Shown here piece after piece: positions 15,788 through 24,968 of a stretch of DNA of 33,469 bases. The position numbers and the translations under genes were made by a program. Within the stretch, counting starts at the first letter, position 1; every line of letters begins with the position of its first letter. Below the pieces are notes generated by a model, which was not told the DNA's origin, ran no database searches, and saw only the letters and a program-made list of their open reading frames with translations. The stretch spans positions 1 through 33,469 of the forward strand of contig QGNQ01000024.1 of the NCBI GenBank assembly GCA_003228175.2, in the 5' to 3' direction. The stretch comes from Chloroflexota bacterium (GTDB lineage Bacteria > Chloroflexota > Dehalococcoidia > Bin125).

Positions 15788-17326
15788 ATGCAAATCGTCT
15801 CGCTTGGCTTCCCTCTGCCAAACCCACAAGTCGACAACCACTCGCTGGCCAACGCGCCGTCGTTATTCGAGTACGACGCCTGCATCATCGATCCGCGCGT
15901 CGTCTCCACGCAGATCGAAGAGATTGTTTCCGGCTCAGGCGCCTTCAAATCGCCGGACGGGGTTCCCCTCCAAGCGGGCGCCACCGGGGCCTTTCACTAC
16001 GGACTCGGGGAGTTGCTGCAACAGCGCCACGAAGAACTGGTCCGCCTCCTCGGGCGGGGCGGCACGGTTGCGGTCATGGCCTATCCCAACGTGCCCCACT
16101 CCCGTGTCACAACGCTTCCCGGTGCCGATCGCTATTCGATTCTGCCCGCCGCGCCCGGCGTTGTGTACCGCGCCCCACAACTGGTGCCCGGTGACGGCCG
16201 AACCATCCAAGCGCTCGACCCGACCCACCCCTGGTCGGTCTACCTCAACGACCTTCGCGGCAAGCTCCGCTACCGCGCCTACTGGAATCTCGATGCCATC
16301 CCGCAGACGGAGGCGGACGCCACGGTGTTCGCCCGTAGCGACGGTGGCGCCGCCGTCGGCGTGGAGTTCAAAGTCGGTGCCGGGCGCCTCGTCTTCCTGC
16401 CGCCGCCCGGGAGTGACATGCCCGGCAAGGCACGCAAGCCACTCACGGACGCCATCGTCGAAAGCGTGCAGCGCACGCTCGAAGACCGCGGCGACGAGAA
16501 ATCGCCCGGCTGGCTACGGTCGTTTAGTCTTCCAGGCCTATCGGAAGCACAAAAGATACTACGTTCCAGCCAACAAGAGTTTGCTGAGGCGGAGAGCCGC
16601 TTGGTCGAAGCACAGGCCCACGTCACCGACGCCTCGAAATATCACGGGCTCCTCTGGAGCGCCGGGCACTACAGCTTCGAACCGCTCGTCCGCGGCGCCT
16701 TCCGTGAACTTGGCTTCACCGTCTCACCCAATCTCAATCAGGCCGTGGACATCCGCGAAGGCAACGAGACGGCCTTGGTGGAGCTCGACGCCTCATCGCA
16801 GACGGTCGGCGAGGGCGCCTACCTCGCGCTGCAACGACGCGTGGAGGCGGAGTTCCTTCGCTCCGGCGTACGCCGCAAGGGGATTGTCGTCGTCAACGGG
16901 GAACGAATGACAGAGCCGGACAAGCGCCGGACCCCTCACACGGACGCGCTGCTCAATGCCTGCGACAACTTTGGCTACGCCCTGATCACGGGCGATGTTC
17001 TCTTCTCGCTCGTCACCTACGCCCTGGAAGGCGCCAACTCCGACACGCTGGAGGCCATCCGCGAAACGATCCTGGAGACGGACGGCCTGCTGCAGGTTGA
17101 AGAGTCGGACGCGGACGATACGCCGGATGACGATGCGACCGATGAACCTGCCGCGCGAGACGAAGCGGTCGGCGACGACATCGCGGAGCCCGCCAGCGAC
17201 AATGGCACCGACCCGCCCACCGCGAGCGATCCCGAGGCGAGCGATCCCGTCTCCGCGGACGAATCCGTCGAGACCGAAGCCGCCGAAGCGGTCCCCTCCA
17301 CCACCGATGCGGAGTCGGGCGACTAG
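15788..17326 (+). CDS. Unrecognised 512-aa protein, possible degenerate nuclease-fold domain and acidic tail
   Basis: The function is not known to me. Residues 1-210 alternate strands and helices: YDACIIDPRVV, LLGRGGTVAVMAYPN and GAGRLVFLPPPG resemble the glutamine-amidotransferase-like folds used as sensor domains, with no visible catalytic cysteine. Residues 252-282 are a short charged coiled coil. Residues 295-415 look like a restriction-endonuclease-like fold: FRELGFTVSPN, then D321, then ALVELDASS, with E332-x-D334 where a PD-(D/E)xK enzyme would have ExK. The segment from 438 to the end is Asp/Glu/Pro/Ala-rich and probably disordered. There is no good ribosome binding site before ATG 15788; initiation may be leaderless or use the structured upstream region. 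It stands alone on plus, followed 44 bp later by the kinase-like gene. Confidence 0.6.
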   Translation: MQIVSLGFPLPNPQVDNHSLANAPSLFEYDACIIDPRVVSTQIEEIVSGSGAFKSPDGVPLQAGATGAFHYGLGELLQQRHEELVRLLGRGGTVAVMAYPNVPHSRVTTLPGADRYSILPAAPGVVYRAPQLVPGDGRTIQALDPTHPWSVYLNDLRGKLRYRAYWNLDAIPQTEADATVFARSDGGAAVGVEFKVGAGRLVFLPPPGSDMPGKARKPLTDAIVESVQRTLEDRGDEKSPGWLRSFSLPGLSEAQKILRSSQQEFAEAESRLVEAQAHVTDASKYHGLLWSAGHYSFEPLVRGAFRELGFTVSPNLNQAVDIREGNETALVELDASSQTVGEGAYLALQRRVEAEFLRSGVRRKGIVVVNGERMTEPDKRRTPHTDALLNACDNFGYALITGDVLFSLVTYALEGANSDTLEAIRETILETDGLLQVEESDADDTPDDDATDEPAARDEAVGDDIAEPASDNGTDPPTASDPEASDPVSADESVETEAAEAVPSTTDAESGD

Positions 17327-17370
17327 CTACACTCCCCGTCCCTCTCCAACTTGGGCACGCGAGGCCGTTG

Positions 17371-17988
17371 ATGTCGCCGTCTCCACCACGCTCATCCGAA
17401 CCTAAGGCCCCCCGCCGCATCGTCGTCTCCGGCAACACCGGCGTCGGTAAGAGCACCCTGGCCGAGGAGATCGCGCGACGCCTGGACGTCCCCTTTGTCG
17501 AACTCGACGCCCTTTTCTGGAAGCCCGATTGGCAAGAGCCCGATCCCGATCAGTTCCGCGCCGACGTCCAGGAGGCCACGTCGGGTCCGGCCTGGGTCGT
17601 CGCCGGCAACTACAACTCCCGCGTCGAGGACATCCTCCGGGATCGCACCGACCTCGTGGTTTGGCTCGACTACCGGATTCCGCTCACCTTCTGGCGGCTC
17701 TGGCGGCGCACCTGGCGCCGTTGGCGCGACAAGGAACTCCTCTGGGGCACGAACCGAGAGCGCATGCGGGATCACTTCCTCACCCGCGACTCGCTCTTTC
17801 ACTTCCTCCTCCGCTCCCACCGCCGCCGACGTCGCTACATGGAGAAGGCGATGGCGGATTCCGCCCGACCAAACCTCCGCTTCATCCGCCTCCGTACGCC
17901 GCAGGCCACGGAACGCTGGCTCAAGGCATCGTTTCCCCTGCAGCCACCGGCCGCCCGCCAGGGCGCGGCTCCACCGTCGAAGGCATAG
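17371..17988 (+). CDS. P-loop kinase-like protein (adenylate-kinase/FlaR-like AAA_17 type)
   Basis: A 205-aa NTPase with Walker A GNTGVGKST (residues 21-29), followed by FVELDALFWKPDW, the acceptor-side segment typical of 'topology modulation' or shikimate/adenylate kinase-like proteins. Also visible are WVVAGNY and a DLVVWLDYRIPLTFWRL stretch leading to an arginine-rich lid (RLWRRTWRRWRD). The substrate is unknown. ATG 17371 has GAGG 7 nt upstream; a TTG directly before it is in frame but less likely. Its last 154 bp lie antisense to the histidine phosphatase gene. Confidence 0.82.
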   Translation: MSPSPPRSSEPKAPRRIVVSGNTGVGKSTLAEEIARRLDVPFVELDALFWKPDWQEPDPDQFRADVQEATSGPAWVVAGNYNSRVEDILRDRTDLVVWLDYRIPLTFWRLWRRTWRRWRDKELLWGTNRERMRDHFLTRDSLFHFLLRSHRRRRRYMEKAMADSARPNLRFIRLRTPQATERWLKASFPLQPPAARQGAAPPSKA

Positions 17989-18506
17989 TCCCAGCGCGGC
18001 TGCCAGGGCCGTGGGTCGGCGACGGCCTCCGCCAGCGGAATCCCCGCGCACAGATGTTGCAATGCCACATAGGTCGCTCGGTGCCCGATCACCAGCACCC
18101 GTGACTGGCCCGCCGCCAGATCAGCCAGCAGGTCCCCATGCCGCGTCACGGCGGCGTGCCAGCTCTCCCCCTGCGGAAACGGAATCTCCACATGATCCAA
18201 GCGCACCGCATCGATCGCCGCCGTCGGATGCCGCGCCAGCGTCCCGTAGTCGACCTCCCGCAGCCGACCCTCTCGCACGATATCCAGCCGGCCTCGGAAT
18301 CCGATCGTCGCCGTCTGCCAGGAACGCCTCAAATCCGAACAGACCACCAGGTCGAAGCGCTCGCCCGCGAACCGCGCCGACAGCTCAGCTGCCTGCCTCA
18401 TCCCCAGCCGGGAAAGGCCAGGATCGGTCTGGCCCGATGCCACGCCCGCCTCATTGTCGAGGCTGGTGGCGTGCGTGACGCAAACGATGTCCAAGACCAT
18501 GAGCAT
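17835..18506 (-). CDS. Histidine phosphatase superfamily protein with altered RHG motif
   Basis: The N-terminus reads IVCVTHATSLDNEAG where the family's catalytic RHGxT would be. The histidine is retained but the flanking Arg and Gly are Thr and Ala. Other family landmarks are intact: LSRLGMRQA, VVCSDLRRSWQTA (second phosphate-binding Arg) and VLVIGHRATYVAL (second His). The fold normally ends near WDYAFDGG. Here an extra roughly 50-residue basic tail continues because no stop occurs before 17835, and this tail is antisense to the kinase-like gene's 3' end. I start at ATG 18506; ATG 18500 is equally possible, and the frame is open to a TTG at 18554. Activity may be reduced or directed to an unusual substrate. 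Confidence 0.75.
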   Translation of the reverse strand: MLMVLDIVCVTHATSLDNEAGVASGQTDPGLSRLGMRQAAELSARFAGERFDLVVCSDLRRSWQTATIGFRGRLDIVREGRLREVDYGTLARHPTAAIDAVRLDHVEIPFPQGESWHAAVTRHGDLLADLAAGQSRVLVIGHRATYVALQHLCAGIPLAEAVADPRPWQPRWDYAFDGGAAPWRAAGGCRGNDALSQRSVACGVRRRMKRRFGRAESAIAFSM

Positions 18507-18596
18507 TCCGGGCAGGCCTGAGTACCGGCCGCGCGCATACTCGCAGACCGTCAACCGCCGCCACGGCCCGGGATGTGCTGAATTGGAGACAGAAAG

Positions 18597-19433
18597 ATGG
18601 CGCAGCCACTCGTTCCAGACTCAACGACAGTCGCGGATGCCTGGCGCGCCATGCACGACGCCAATACAGCGCAAGCGACGCGTCTGTCTGGCCCGAACCC
18701 TGACGACTACTGGGCGCCGCTCGTGCCTCGCTTCTCCGTCGGCGATGAGCCCCGTGAACTGCCAACCGTCGCTCCACTGCTTCAGCCAGACGACACCGTC
18801 CTCGACGTGGGGGCGGGTGCCGCTCGCTTCTCCGCGCACAGCGCTCCGCTGGTCGGCAGCGTCACCGCCTGCGATGGATCCCCGGCCATGAGCGAGGGGC
18901 TCCGCCGGGCCGCCGATTCCATCCCCAACCTCAGCGCCCTGCCAACCACGTCATGGCCGCCGGCTGAGCCCGTCGACCTGGCGGATGTCGTCTTCTGCTC
19001 CCACGTTGTCTACTACGTCCCTGACATCGCCCCGTTCCTCGCTGCCTTCGAAGCGCACGCGCGGCGGCTCTGCATCATCGTCGCCGGCGACCGTGCTGGC
19101 GCCGCTCCGCCCCCTGACGTCTTCAACGCGGTACACGGCGAGCCATACGCCGAGCTACCCGCCCTCAACGAACTCGTGCAGCTGCTGACCTCTCGTGGCA
19201 CGCATTATGAAGTCCGGCGCGTCCCCGGTGGATCTGCTCAGGGGCAGGTACAAGGGGGCATGGACCCGCTGATGTTGTACCGGCGTCGATGCCTGGTCCA
19301 GGAAGGGACTCCCGCCGACGATCGTTTGCGCCAAATCCTAGCCTCGCGTGATCCAGATGACATGGCGAGCTACAGCGCCTTCACGTCGATAGCCGTCGTC
19401 TCCTGGGAACCGCGCTCCTCGCTGGACAGTTAG
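18597..19433 (+). CDS. Class I SAM-dependent methyltransferase
   Basis: A 278-aa protein with SAM motif [13 protein letters not shown] (68-79), an acidic motif [12 protein letters not shown] and motif [16 protein letters not shown], all in the expected order for a Rossmann-type methyltransferase. The substrate cannot be deduced. ATG 18597 is preceded by GGAG with 9-10 nt spacing. It is divergent from the histidine phosphatase across a 90-bp gap and convergent with lepA, whose stop it overlaps by 4 bp. Confidence 0.82.
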   Translation: MAQPLVPDSTTVADAWRAMHDANTAQATRLSGPNPDDYWAPLVPRFSVGDEPRELPTVAPLLQPDDTVLDVGAGAARFSAHSAPLVGSVTACDGSPAMSEGLRRAADSIPNLSALPTTSWPPAEPVDLADVVFCSHVVYYVPDIAPFLAAFEAHARRLCIIVAGDRAGAAPPPDVFNAVHGEPYAELPALNELVQLLTSRGTHYEVRRVPGGSAQGQVQGGMDPLMLYRRRCLVQEGTPADDRLRQILASRDPDDMASYSAFTSIAVVSWEPRSSLDS

Positions 19434-21277
19434 CGCTTCGCGGCCTCAGCCGCCTTGCTCACGTCGAGCACCGCCATGAAGGCCTCTTGTGGGATCTCCA
19501 CATTGCCCACCCGCTTCATCCGCTTCTTGCCCGCCGCCTGCTTCGACAGCAGCTTCCGCTTGCGGCTCACGTCTCCGCCGTAGCACTTGGAGAGCACGTT
19601 CTTGCGCAGCGCGCGCACCGTCTCCCGGGCAATGATCTTGCCGCCGATCGCCGCCTGAATCGGCACATCGAACATCTGCCGCGGAATCAACGACCGCAGC
19701 CGCTCCACCAACAGCCGCCCCTGCGTCTGTGCCTTGGCCCGATGCACAATCATCGACAGCGCATCCACTGGTTCACCGTTGACCAGGATGTCCAAGCGCG
19801 CCAGATTCGCGGCCTCATAGCCCATCAACTGGTAGTCCAAGCTGGCGTAGCCCTGTGTGCGAGACTTCAGCTCGTCGTAGAAGTCGGTCAGGATCTCGGC
19901 CAAGGGCACGTCGTACTCCAGCAGGACACGCAGCCGATCGCTGTCCGCCTCCACCTTGCCCCGCTCTAGGTACTCCTGCCGCGAGAACCGGCCCCGACGT
20001 CCCGTCACGATCTCCATCACCGCTCCTACGTAGCGGTTCGGGGTGATCACGCTGATGTGGACCCAGGGCTCGCGGACCTCCGCGATCCGAGTCGGATCGG
20101 GCAGCGCCGCCGGGTTATCGATGATCTGCACCCGGCCGTCGGTGATCTCCAACTCGTACGCGACCGATGGCGCCGTGAAGATCAACGCCAACCCGTATTC
20201 GCGCTCCAGACGCTCTTGCACAATCTCCATGTGCAGCAAGCCCAGGAATCCCATTCGATAACCGAACCCCAGCGCCGCCGAACTCTCCGGCTCATAGTGC
20301 AGCGATGAATCACTCAACTTCAACTTCTGCAGGGCATCGGTCAACTCCGGATAGTCGGCGGAGTTCGTGGGATAGAGCCCCGCGAACACCATCGACTTCG
20401 GCTCCTCATAGCCCGATAGCCGCTCCGTCGCGGGACTGGCCCACGTCGTGATCGTGTCCCCCACCCGGACGTCGTCCACCTCCTTCAGCCCCGTCGCGAT
20501 GTAGCCCACCGATCCCGCTTCAATCCGCGGCCGCTCCGAGGGCAGGGGGCGGAAGACGCCGCACTCCATCGGCTCCAGGCGCCGCTCGCCCGCCATGAGG
20601 CGCAGCGACTTGCCTACCTCGAACGCCCCATCTATGACGCGGACGTACGCGATCACGCCTTTATAGGAGTCGTACTCGGAGTCGAAGATCATCGCGCGCG
20701 CTGCCGCCTCAGGGTCGCCGCTCGGTGCCGGAATCCGCTCCACGATCGCCTCGAGCAACTCGGGGATCCCTTCGCCGCTCTTCGCCGATACCCGCAGCAC
20801 TTCGGCGGGGTCGAACCCGATCACCTCGGCCAGTTCGCGGGCCACCTCTTCGGGCCGTGCCACGGGTAAATCGATCTTGTTGATCACCGGCAGGATCGTC
20901 AGGTCTTGCTCCAACGCCAAATACACATTCGCCAGCGTCTGTGCCTGGATCCCCTCCGCCGCGTCGACGATCAGCAGTGCCCCTTCAGCCGCCGCCAATG
21001 ATCGCGACACCTCATAGGAAAAATCCACGTGGCCGGGCGTGTCGATCAGATTCAGCTCGTAGTCACGACCGTCGGAGGCGGTGTAGTCCATGTGGACGGC
21101 CCGCGCCTTGATCGTGATCCCCTTCTCCCGTTCCAAGTCCATGGAGTCCAGCAACTGCGCCGACATCTGACGTGGATCGACGGTCTTCGTCGCCTCCAGT
21201 AGACGATCGGACAAGGTCGACTTGCCATGGTCGATGTGGGCGATGATCGCGAAGTTACGGATCTGGTCTTGGCTCAT
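19430..21277 (-). CDS. lepA: Elongation factor 4 (LepA), back-translocating GTPase
   Basis: A 615-aa ribosome-associated GTPase. It carries G1 [10 protein letters not shown]3 DTPGHVDF and G4 NKIDLP. After domains II, III and V comes the LepA-specific C-terminal domain with [22 protein letters not shown]-type residues near its end. Full length for the family. ATG 21277 ([12 protein letters not shown]) was chosen as the standard start; the frame extends six codons upstream to a GTG without support. Its 3' end overlaps the convergent methyltransferase stop by 4 bp. The gene is separated from the upstream Opp ATPases by a strong hairpin at 21370-21396. Confidence 0.98.
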   Translation of the reverse strand: MSQDQIRNFAIIAHIDHGKSTLSDRLLEATKTVDPRQMSAQLLDSMDLEREKGITIKARAVHMDYTASDGRDYELNLIDTPGHVDFSYEVSRSLAAAEGALLIVDAAEGIQAQTLANVYLALEQDLTILPVINKIDLPVARPEEVARELAEVIGFDPAEVLRVSAKSGEGIPELLEAIVERIPAPSGDPEAAARAMIFDSEYDSYKGVIAYVRVIDGAFEVGKSLRLMAGERRLEPMECGVFRPLPSERPRIEAGSVGYIATGLKEVDDVRVGDTITTWASPATERLSGYEEPKSMVFAGLYPTNSADYPELTDALQKLKLSDSSLHYEPESSAALGFGYRMGFLGLLHMEIVQERLEREYGLALIFTAPSVAYELEITDGRVQIIDNPAALPDPTRIAEVREPWVHISVITPNRYVGAVMEIVTGRRGRFSRQEYLERGKVEADSDRLRVLLEYDVPLAEILTDFYDELKSRTQGYASLDYQLMGYEAANLARLDILVNGEPVDALSMIVHRAKAQTQGRLLVERLRSLIPRQMFDVPIQAAIGGKIIARETVRALRKNVLSKCYGGDVSRKRKLLSKQAAGKKRMKRVGNVEIPQEAFMAVLDVSKAAEAAKR

Positions 21278-21369
21278 CGCGATCGATCGTATCACCGCCG
21301 CAGGGATGGCCTATCAACTAGCCGTATGCGGTTCGACTCGCCGCACGGAGCTGCACGGGGCCGCCAAGC

Positions 21370-21396
21370 CAAACACCCGCCCTTGGCGGGTGTTTG
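21370..21396 (-). terminator. Strong hairpin after the OppF-type gene
   Basis: A perfect 12-bp inverted repeat CAAACACCCGCC/GGCGGGTGTTTG with a 3-nt loop lies 24 bp past the ABC gene stop and about 90 bp before lepA on the same strand. The GC core with T-rich outer arm suits an intrinsic terminator, though the T-run is short (GTTTGGCTTGG). Confidence 0.65.
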
Positions 21397-21419
21397 AAAT
21401 CGTTCGGCTCAAGACCAAC

Positions 21420-22679
<1,260 letters not shown>

Positions 22680-22681
22680 GC

Positions 22682-23704
22682 CTACTCCTCGCTTACCGCT
22701 GCACTGAGGACCTTCGCACGGGCTTCGGCGAGCACCGCCTCACTTTCCCAACAGGCCACCTTGTGGCCTTCCGTCACTTCGATCAGGTCGGGACGCTCTT
22801 CCCGGCACTGGTCCGTCGCGAACCGGCAACGCGGCGCGAACGAGCACCCCGGTGGCAGGTTCGTCAGATCCGGCGGCGACCCCTCAATCGGCAGGAGTCG
22901 CCCCTCACGTTCATCTAGCCGTGGCACGGACTCCAGGAGCCCCAACGTGTAGGCGTGCTGCGGGGCGTGATAGATCTCGTCCGCCGGTCCCATCTCCACG
23001 ATGCGGCCGCCGTACATGACGTTGACGCGGTCCGCGTATCGCGCCACCACGCCCAAGTTATGCGTAATCACCACCACAGCGGTTCCCAGCTCGCGGCTGA
23101 GGCGCGCCATCACTTCCAAAACCTGCGCCTGAATCGTCACATCCAGAGCCGTCGTCGGCTCATCTGCCAGGAGCAGTTTCGGGTCGCACGAGAGCGCCAT
23201 CGCGATCATCACGCGTTGCCGCATCCCGCCCGAGAATTGGTGGGGATAGTCGAACAAGCGCTCGTCCGCGGCGGGGATGCCGACCATGTGAAGCAGTTCC
23301 ACCGCGCGCGCGTTAGCCTGCTTTATGTTCATCTTCAGGTGCAACTGCAGCGCCTCGGTGAGCTGACGGCCAATCGTCAGCACCGGGTTGAGCGAGGTCA
23401 TGGGTTCCTGGAAGACCATCGCGATCTCGTTGCCGCGGATCTCCCGGATCCGCTGATCGCTCACTTCCAGAATGTTTTCGCCACCAAACCACACCTCGCC
23501 GGCCACGATCTTCCCGGGGGGGTTCGGAATCAAGCGCATCAGGGAGAGCGCACTCACGGACTTCCCGCTGCCACTCTCGCCCACGAGCCCCATCGTCTCA
23601 CCCGGTTGGATGTCGTAGGTGACATCGTTGACCGCCCGCACCACCCCTTGGGACGTGAAGAAGTGGGTGCTCAGGTCTTCAACTCTCAGCAGCGGCTCAG
23701 CCAT
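22682..23704 (-). CDS. OppD/DppD-type peptide ABC transporter ATPase
   Basis: A 340-aa ABC ATPase, the usual partner of the following OppF-type subunit. It has Walker [11 protein letters not shown]-loop [14 protein letters not shown], signature [15 protein letters not shown], Walker [14 protein letters not shown] and H-loop THNLGVV. The C-terminal oligopeptide/dipeptide extension contains [17 protein letters not shown] 23704 follows AGGAG at 8 nt. Together the two ATPases would energise import of peptides, nickel or similar ligands through permeases encoded elsewhere. The tRNA-Leu gene lies about 90 bp upstream on the same strand, and no clear separate promoter is visible in between. Confidence 0.94.
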   Translation of the reverse strand: MAEPLLRVEDLSTHFFTSQGVVRAVNDVTYDIQPGETMGLVGESGSGKSVSALSLMRLIPNPPGKIVAGEVWFGGENILEVSDQRIREIRGNEIAMVFQEPMTSLNPVLTIGRQLTEALQLHLKMNIKQANARAVELLHMVGIPAADERLFDYPHQFSGGMRQRVMIAMALSCDPKLLLADEPTTALDVTIQAQVLEVMARLSRELGTAVVVITHNLGVVARYADRVNVMYGGRIVEMGPADEIYHAPQHAYTLGLLESVPRLDEREGRLLPIEGSPPDLTNLPPGCSFAPRCRFATDQCREERPDLIEVTEGHKVACWESEAVLAEARAKVLSAAVSEE

Positions 23705-23796
23705 CTACGTGCTCCTGCACTCCATGCGGGCTTTTCCGGGCGACCCGGGGGGGCACCACTCTTCGACACGATCTCTTCATCCGGCATCATCCCACT

Positions 23797-23881
23797 TGGT
23801 GGGGAAGAGGAGACTCGAACTCCTACGCCTTGCGGCACATGATCCTAAATCATGCTCGTCTACCAATTCCGACACTTCCCC
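23797..23881 (-). tRNA. tRNA-Leu (anticodon UAG), CCA encoded
   Basis: The 85-nt cloverleaf has a GGGGAAG/CTTCCCC acceptor stem, D-loop AATTGGTAGA, anticodon stem CATGA/TCATG with loop TTTAGGA (anticodon TAG), a long class II variable arm (TGCCGCAAGGCGT) and T-arm GGAGTTCGAGTCTCC. The discriminator A and CCA are encoded at 23797-23800. Confidence 0.97.
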
Positions 23882-23964
23882 TTGTGATGCAGGCCCCTGA
23901 GGGACGGACCCCTTGGGCCTCAGCCCGAAGGATCAGCCACATCTGTCCGGGATGGGCGGATGTC

Positions 23965-24040
<76 letters not shown>

Positions 24041-24050
24041 CACCTATCTG

Positions 24051-24078
24051 ATTGTGTGCGCCGAAGGAGCCTCACCAA
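24051..24078 (-). promoter_or_regulatory. Possible promoter of the tRNA-Lys/tRNA-Leu pair
   Basis: On minus, TTGGTG (24073-24078) and CACAAT (24051-24056) are 16 bp apart. Transcription would begin about 2 nt before the mature tRNA-Lys 5' end. The match to consensus is modest. Confidence 0.3.
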
Positions 24079-24164
24079 AAGGATCCTAGGCAACACCTCA
24101 TCTGCATGATTACACGCAGAGCGTACACGTCCGCTCGCGAGGGGCAACGTTACCGACTGCCTCG

Positions 24165-24255
24165 CTCGCGGTCAATGAGACTCGCCCGCGGTCACCGACG
24201 TTCGCTCGCGGTCAACGAGGCCTGGTCCCGCTCAATGCGCCCTGCTCGCGGTCAA
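24165..24255. repeat. 20-bp phased repeats, core ctcgcggtcaa
   Basis: Five copies of cTCGCGGTCAA or a variant start at about 24165, 24185, 24205, 24227 and 24245, a period close to 20 bp. Three are near-perfect and two degenerate (cccgcggtcac, cccgctcaa). The bases between cores are not conserved. The spacing is near two helical turns, as in iteron-like protein-binding arrays. Confidence 0.55.
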
Positions 24256-24436
24256 CCACCGCTGTCAACGCCCCTCTCGCTCCTGCCCAACTCCCGAGCG
24301 ATCCCAGCCCCACGCTGCGCACCGCGTCGAAGGGCTTGATCACTCAGGCCAGGCGCGAGACAGCGCCAGATACAGAGGGGATCGACCTAAACAGATCGGA
24401 CTTCGCAAATCGCATAGGATGGTGACTTGAGCGCCG

Positions 24437-24513
<77 letters not shown>

Positions 24514-24599
24514 TTTGTGTCTGGTCCGGAGCCAACACCCCCGGAACAGCCCCAGCGCAACAAGACCGAGCACCACAATCGAGCGATCGATTGACGAAA

Positions 24600-24885
24600 G
24601 CTACGACGAGGACAGCCCCGACGGATTGCCGGATTCCAGAGAGCGGGCGGCTGCTGCAAGCCCGTACCGGCCCGCAACGCGGACCCCCTCCGAGCGATGA
24701 TCCCAACGGCCCGCCTCCCTTCGTTATGAGGCATCGGCTCAGTAGGAATTCCGGCCCGGCCCCGTTATCGGCCGCCACGAGCGCTTCGTCGCCCCGATGT
24801 TGGCCAACCCATGGCCCAACATTGGGTCTGACGGGGAAATTGGGTGGAACCGCGGGTCATGCCCCGTCCCAGTAGGGATTGGGGC
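24600..24885 (+). promoter_or_regulatory. T-box leader controlling thrS
   Basis: The T-box signature GGGTGGAACCGCGG lies at 24842-24855; its TGGA would pair with a UCCA tRNA 3' end. Stem I features are visible upstream: AGAGAGC (24638-24644, AG-bulge region) and GGCTGCTGCAAGCC (24649-24662, distal loop) inside GCGGGC/GCCCGC. An ACC (Thr codon) at 24683-24685, just above a CGGA/TCCG helix, is a candidate specifier. A terminator stem GCCCCGTCCC/GGGATTGGGGC (24861-24885), followed by tcttgtgttt, competes with the helix CTGACGGGG/CCCCGTCCCAG (from about 24828). Uncharged tRNA-Thr would favour the antiterminator and raise thrS expression. The exact 5' end is not determined. Confidence 0.88.
24861..24885 (+). 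terminator. T-box terminator hairpin upstream of thrS
   Basis: GCCCCGTCCC-AGTA-GGGATTGGGGC forms a GC-rich stem with one bulge, followed by a T-rich stretch (tcttgtgttt). Its 5' arm is also the 3' arm of the alternative antiterminator helix. Confidence 0.75.
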
Positions 24886-24968
24886 TCTTGTGTTTAAGCG
24901 TGTCTATGCGTCTTGAGGTGCTGCCAAGCCGGGGACTTCCCGGCGCAGCCAGATGAGAGGGGCGAACG

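Larger units (their letters stand above)
24041..24436. other. Non-coding gap between divergent tRNA loci
   Basis: No credible gene. It holds the 20-bp phased repeats (24165-24255) and the flanking tRNA promoters. A TAGGAT at 24415-24420 could be the tRNA-Val -10 box but lacks a clear -35. Confidence 0.5.

Noticed and set aside
23736-23748. CCGGG-CGA-CCCGG hairpin upstream of the OppD-type gene as a tRNA terminator
   Set aside because: The stem is only 5 bp and is followed on minus by A residues, not T residues.
24165-24255. CRISPR-like array
   Set aside because: Cores are only about 11 bp with linkers of 8-10 bp and are degenerate; no cas genes are present.
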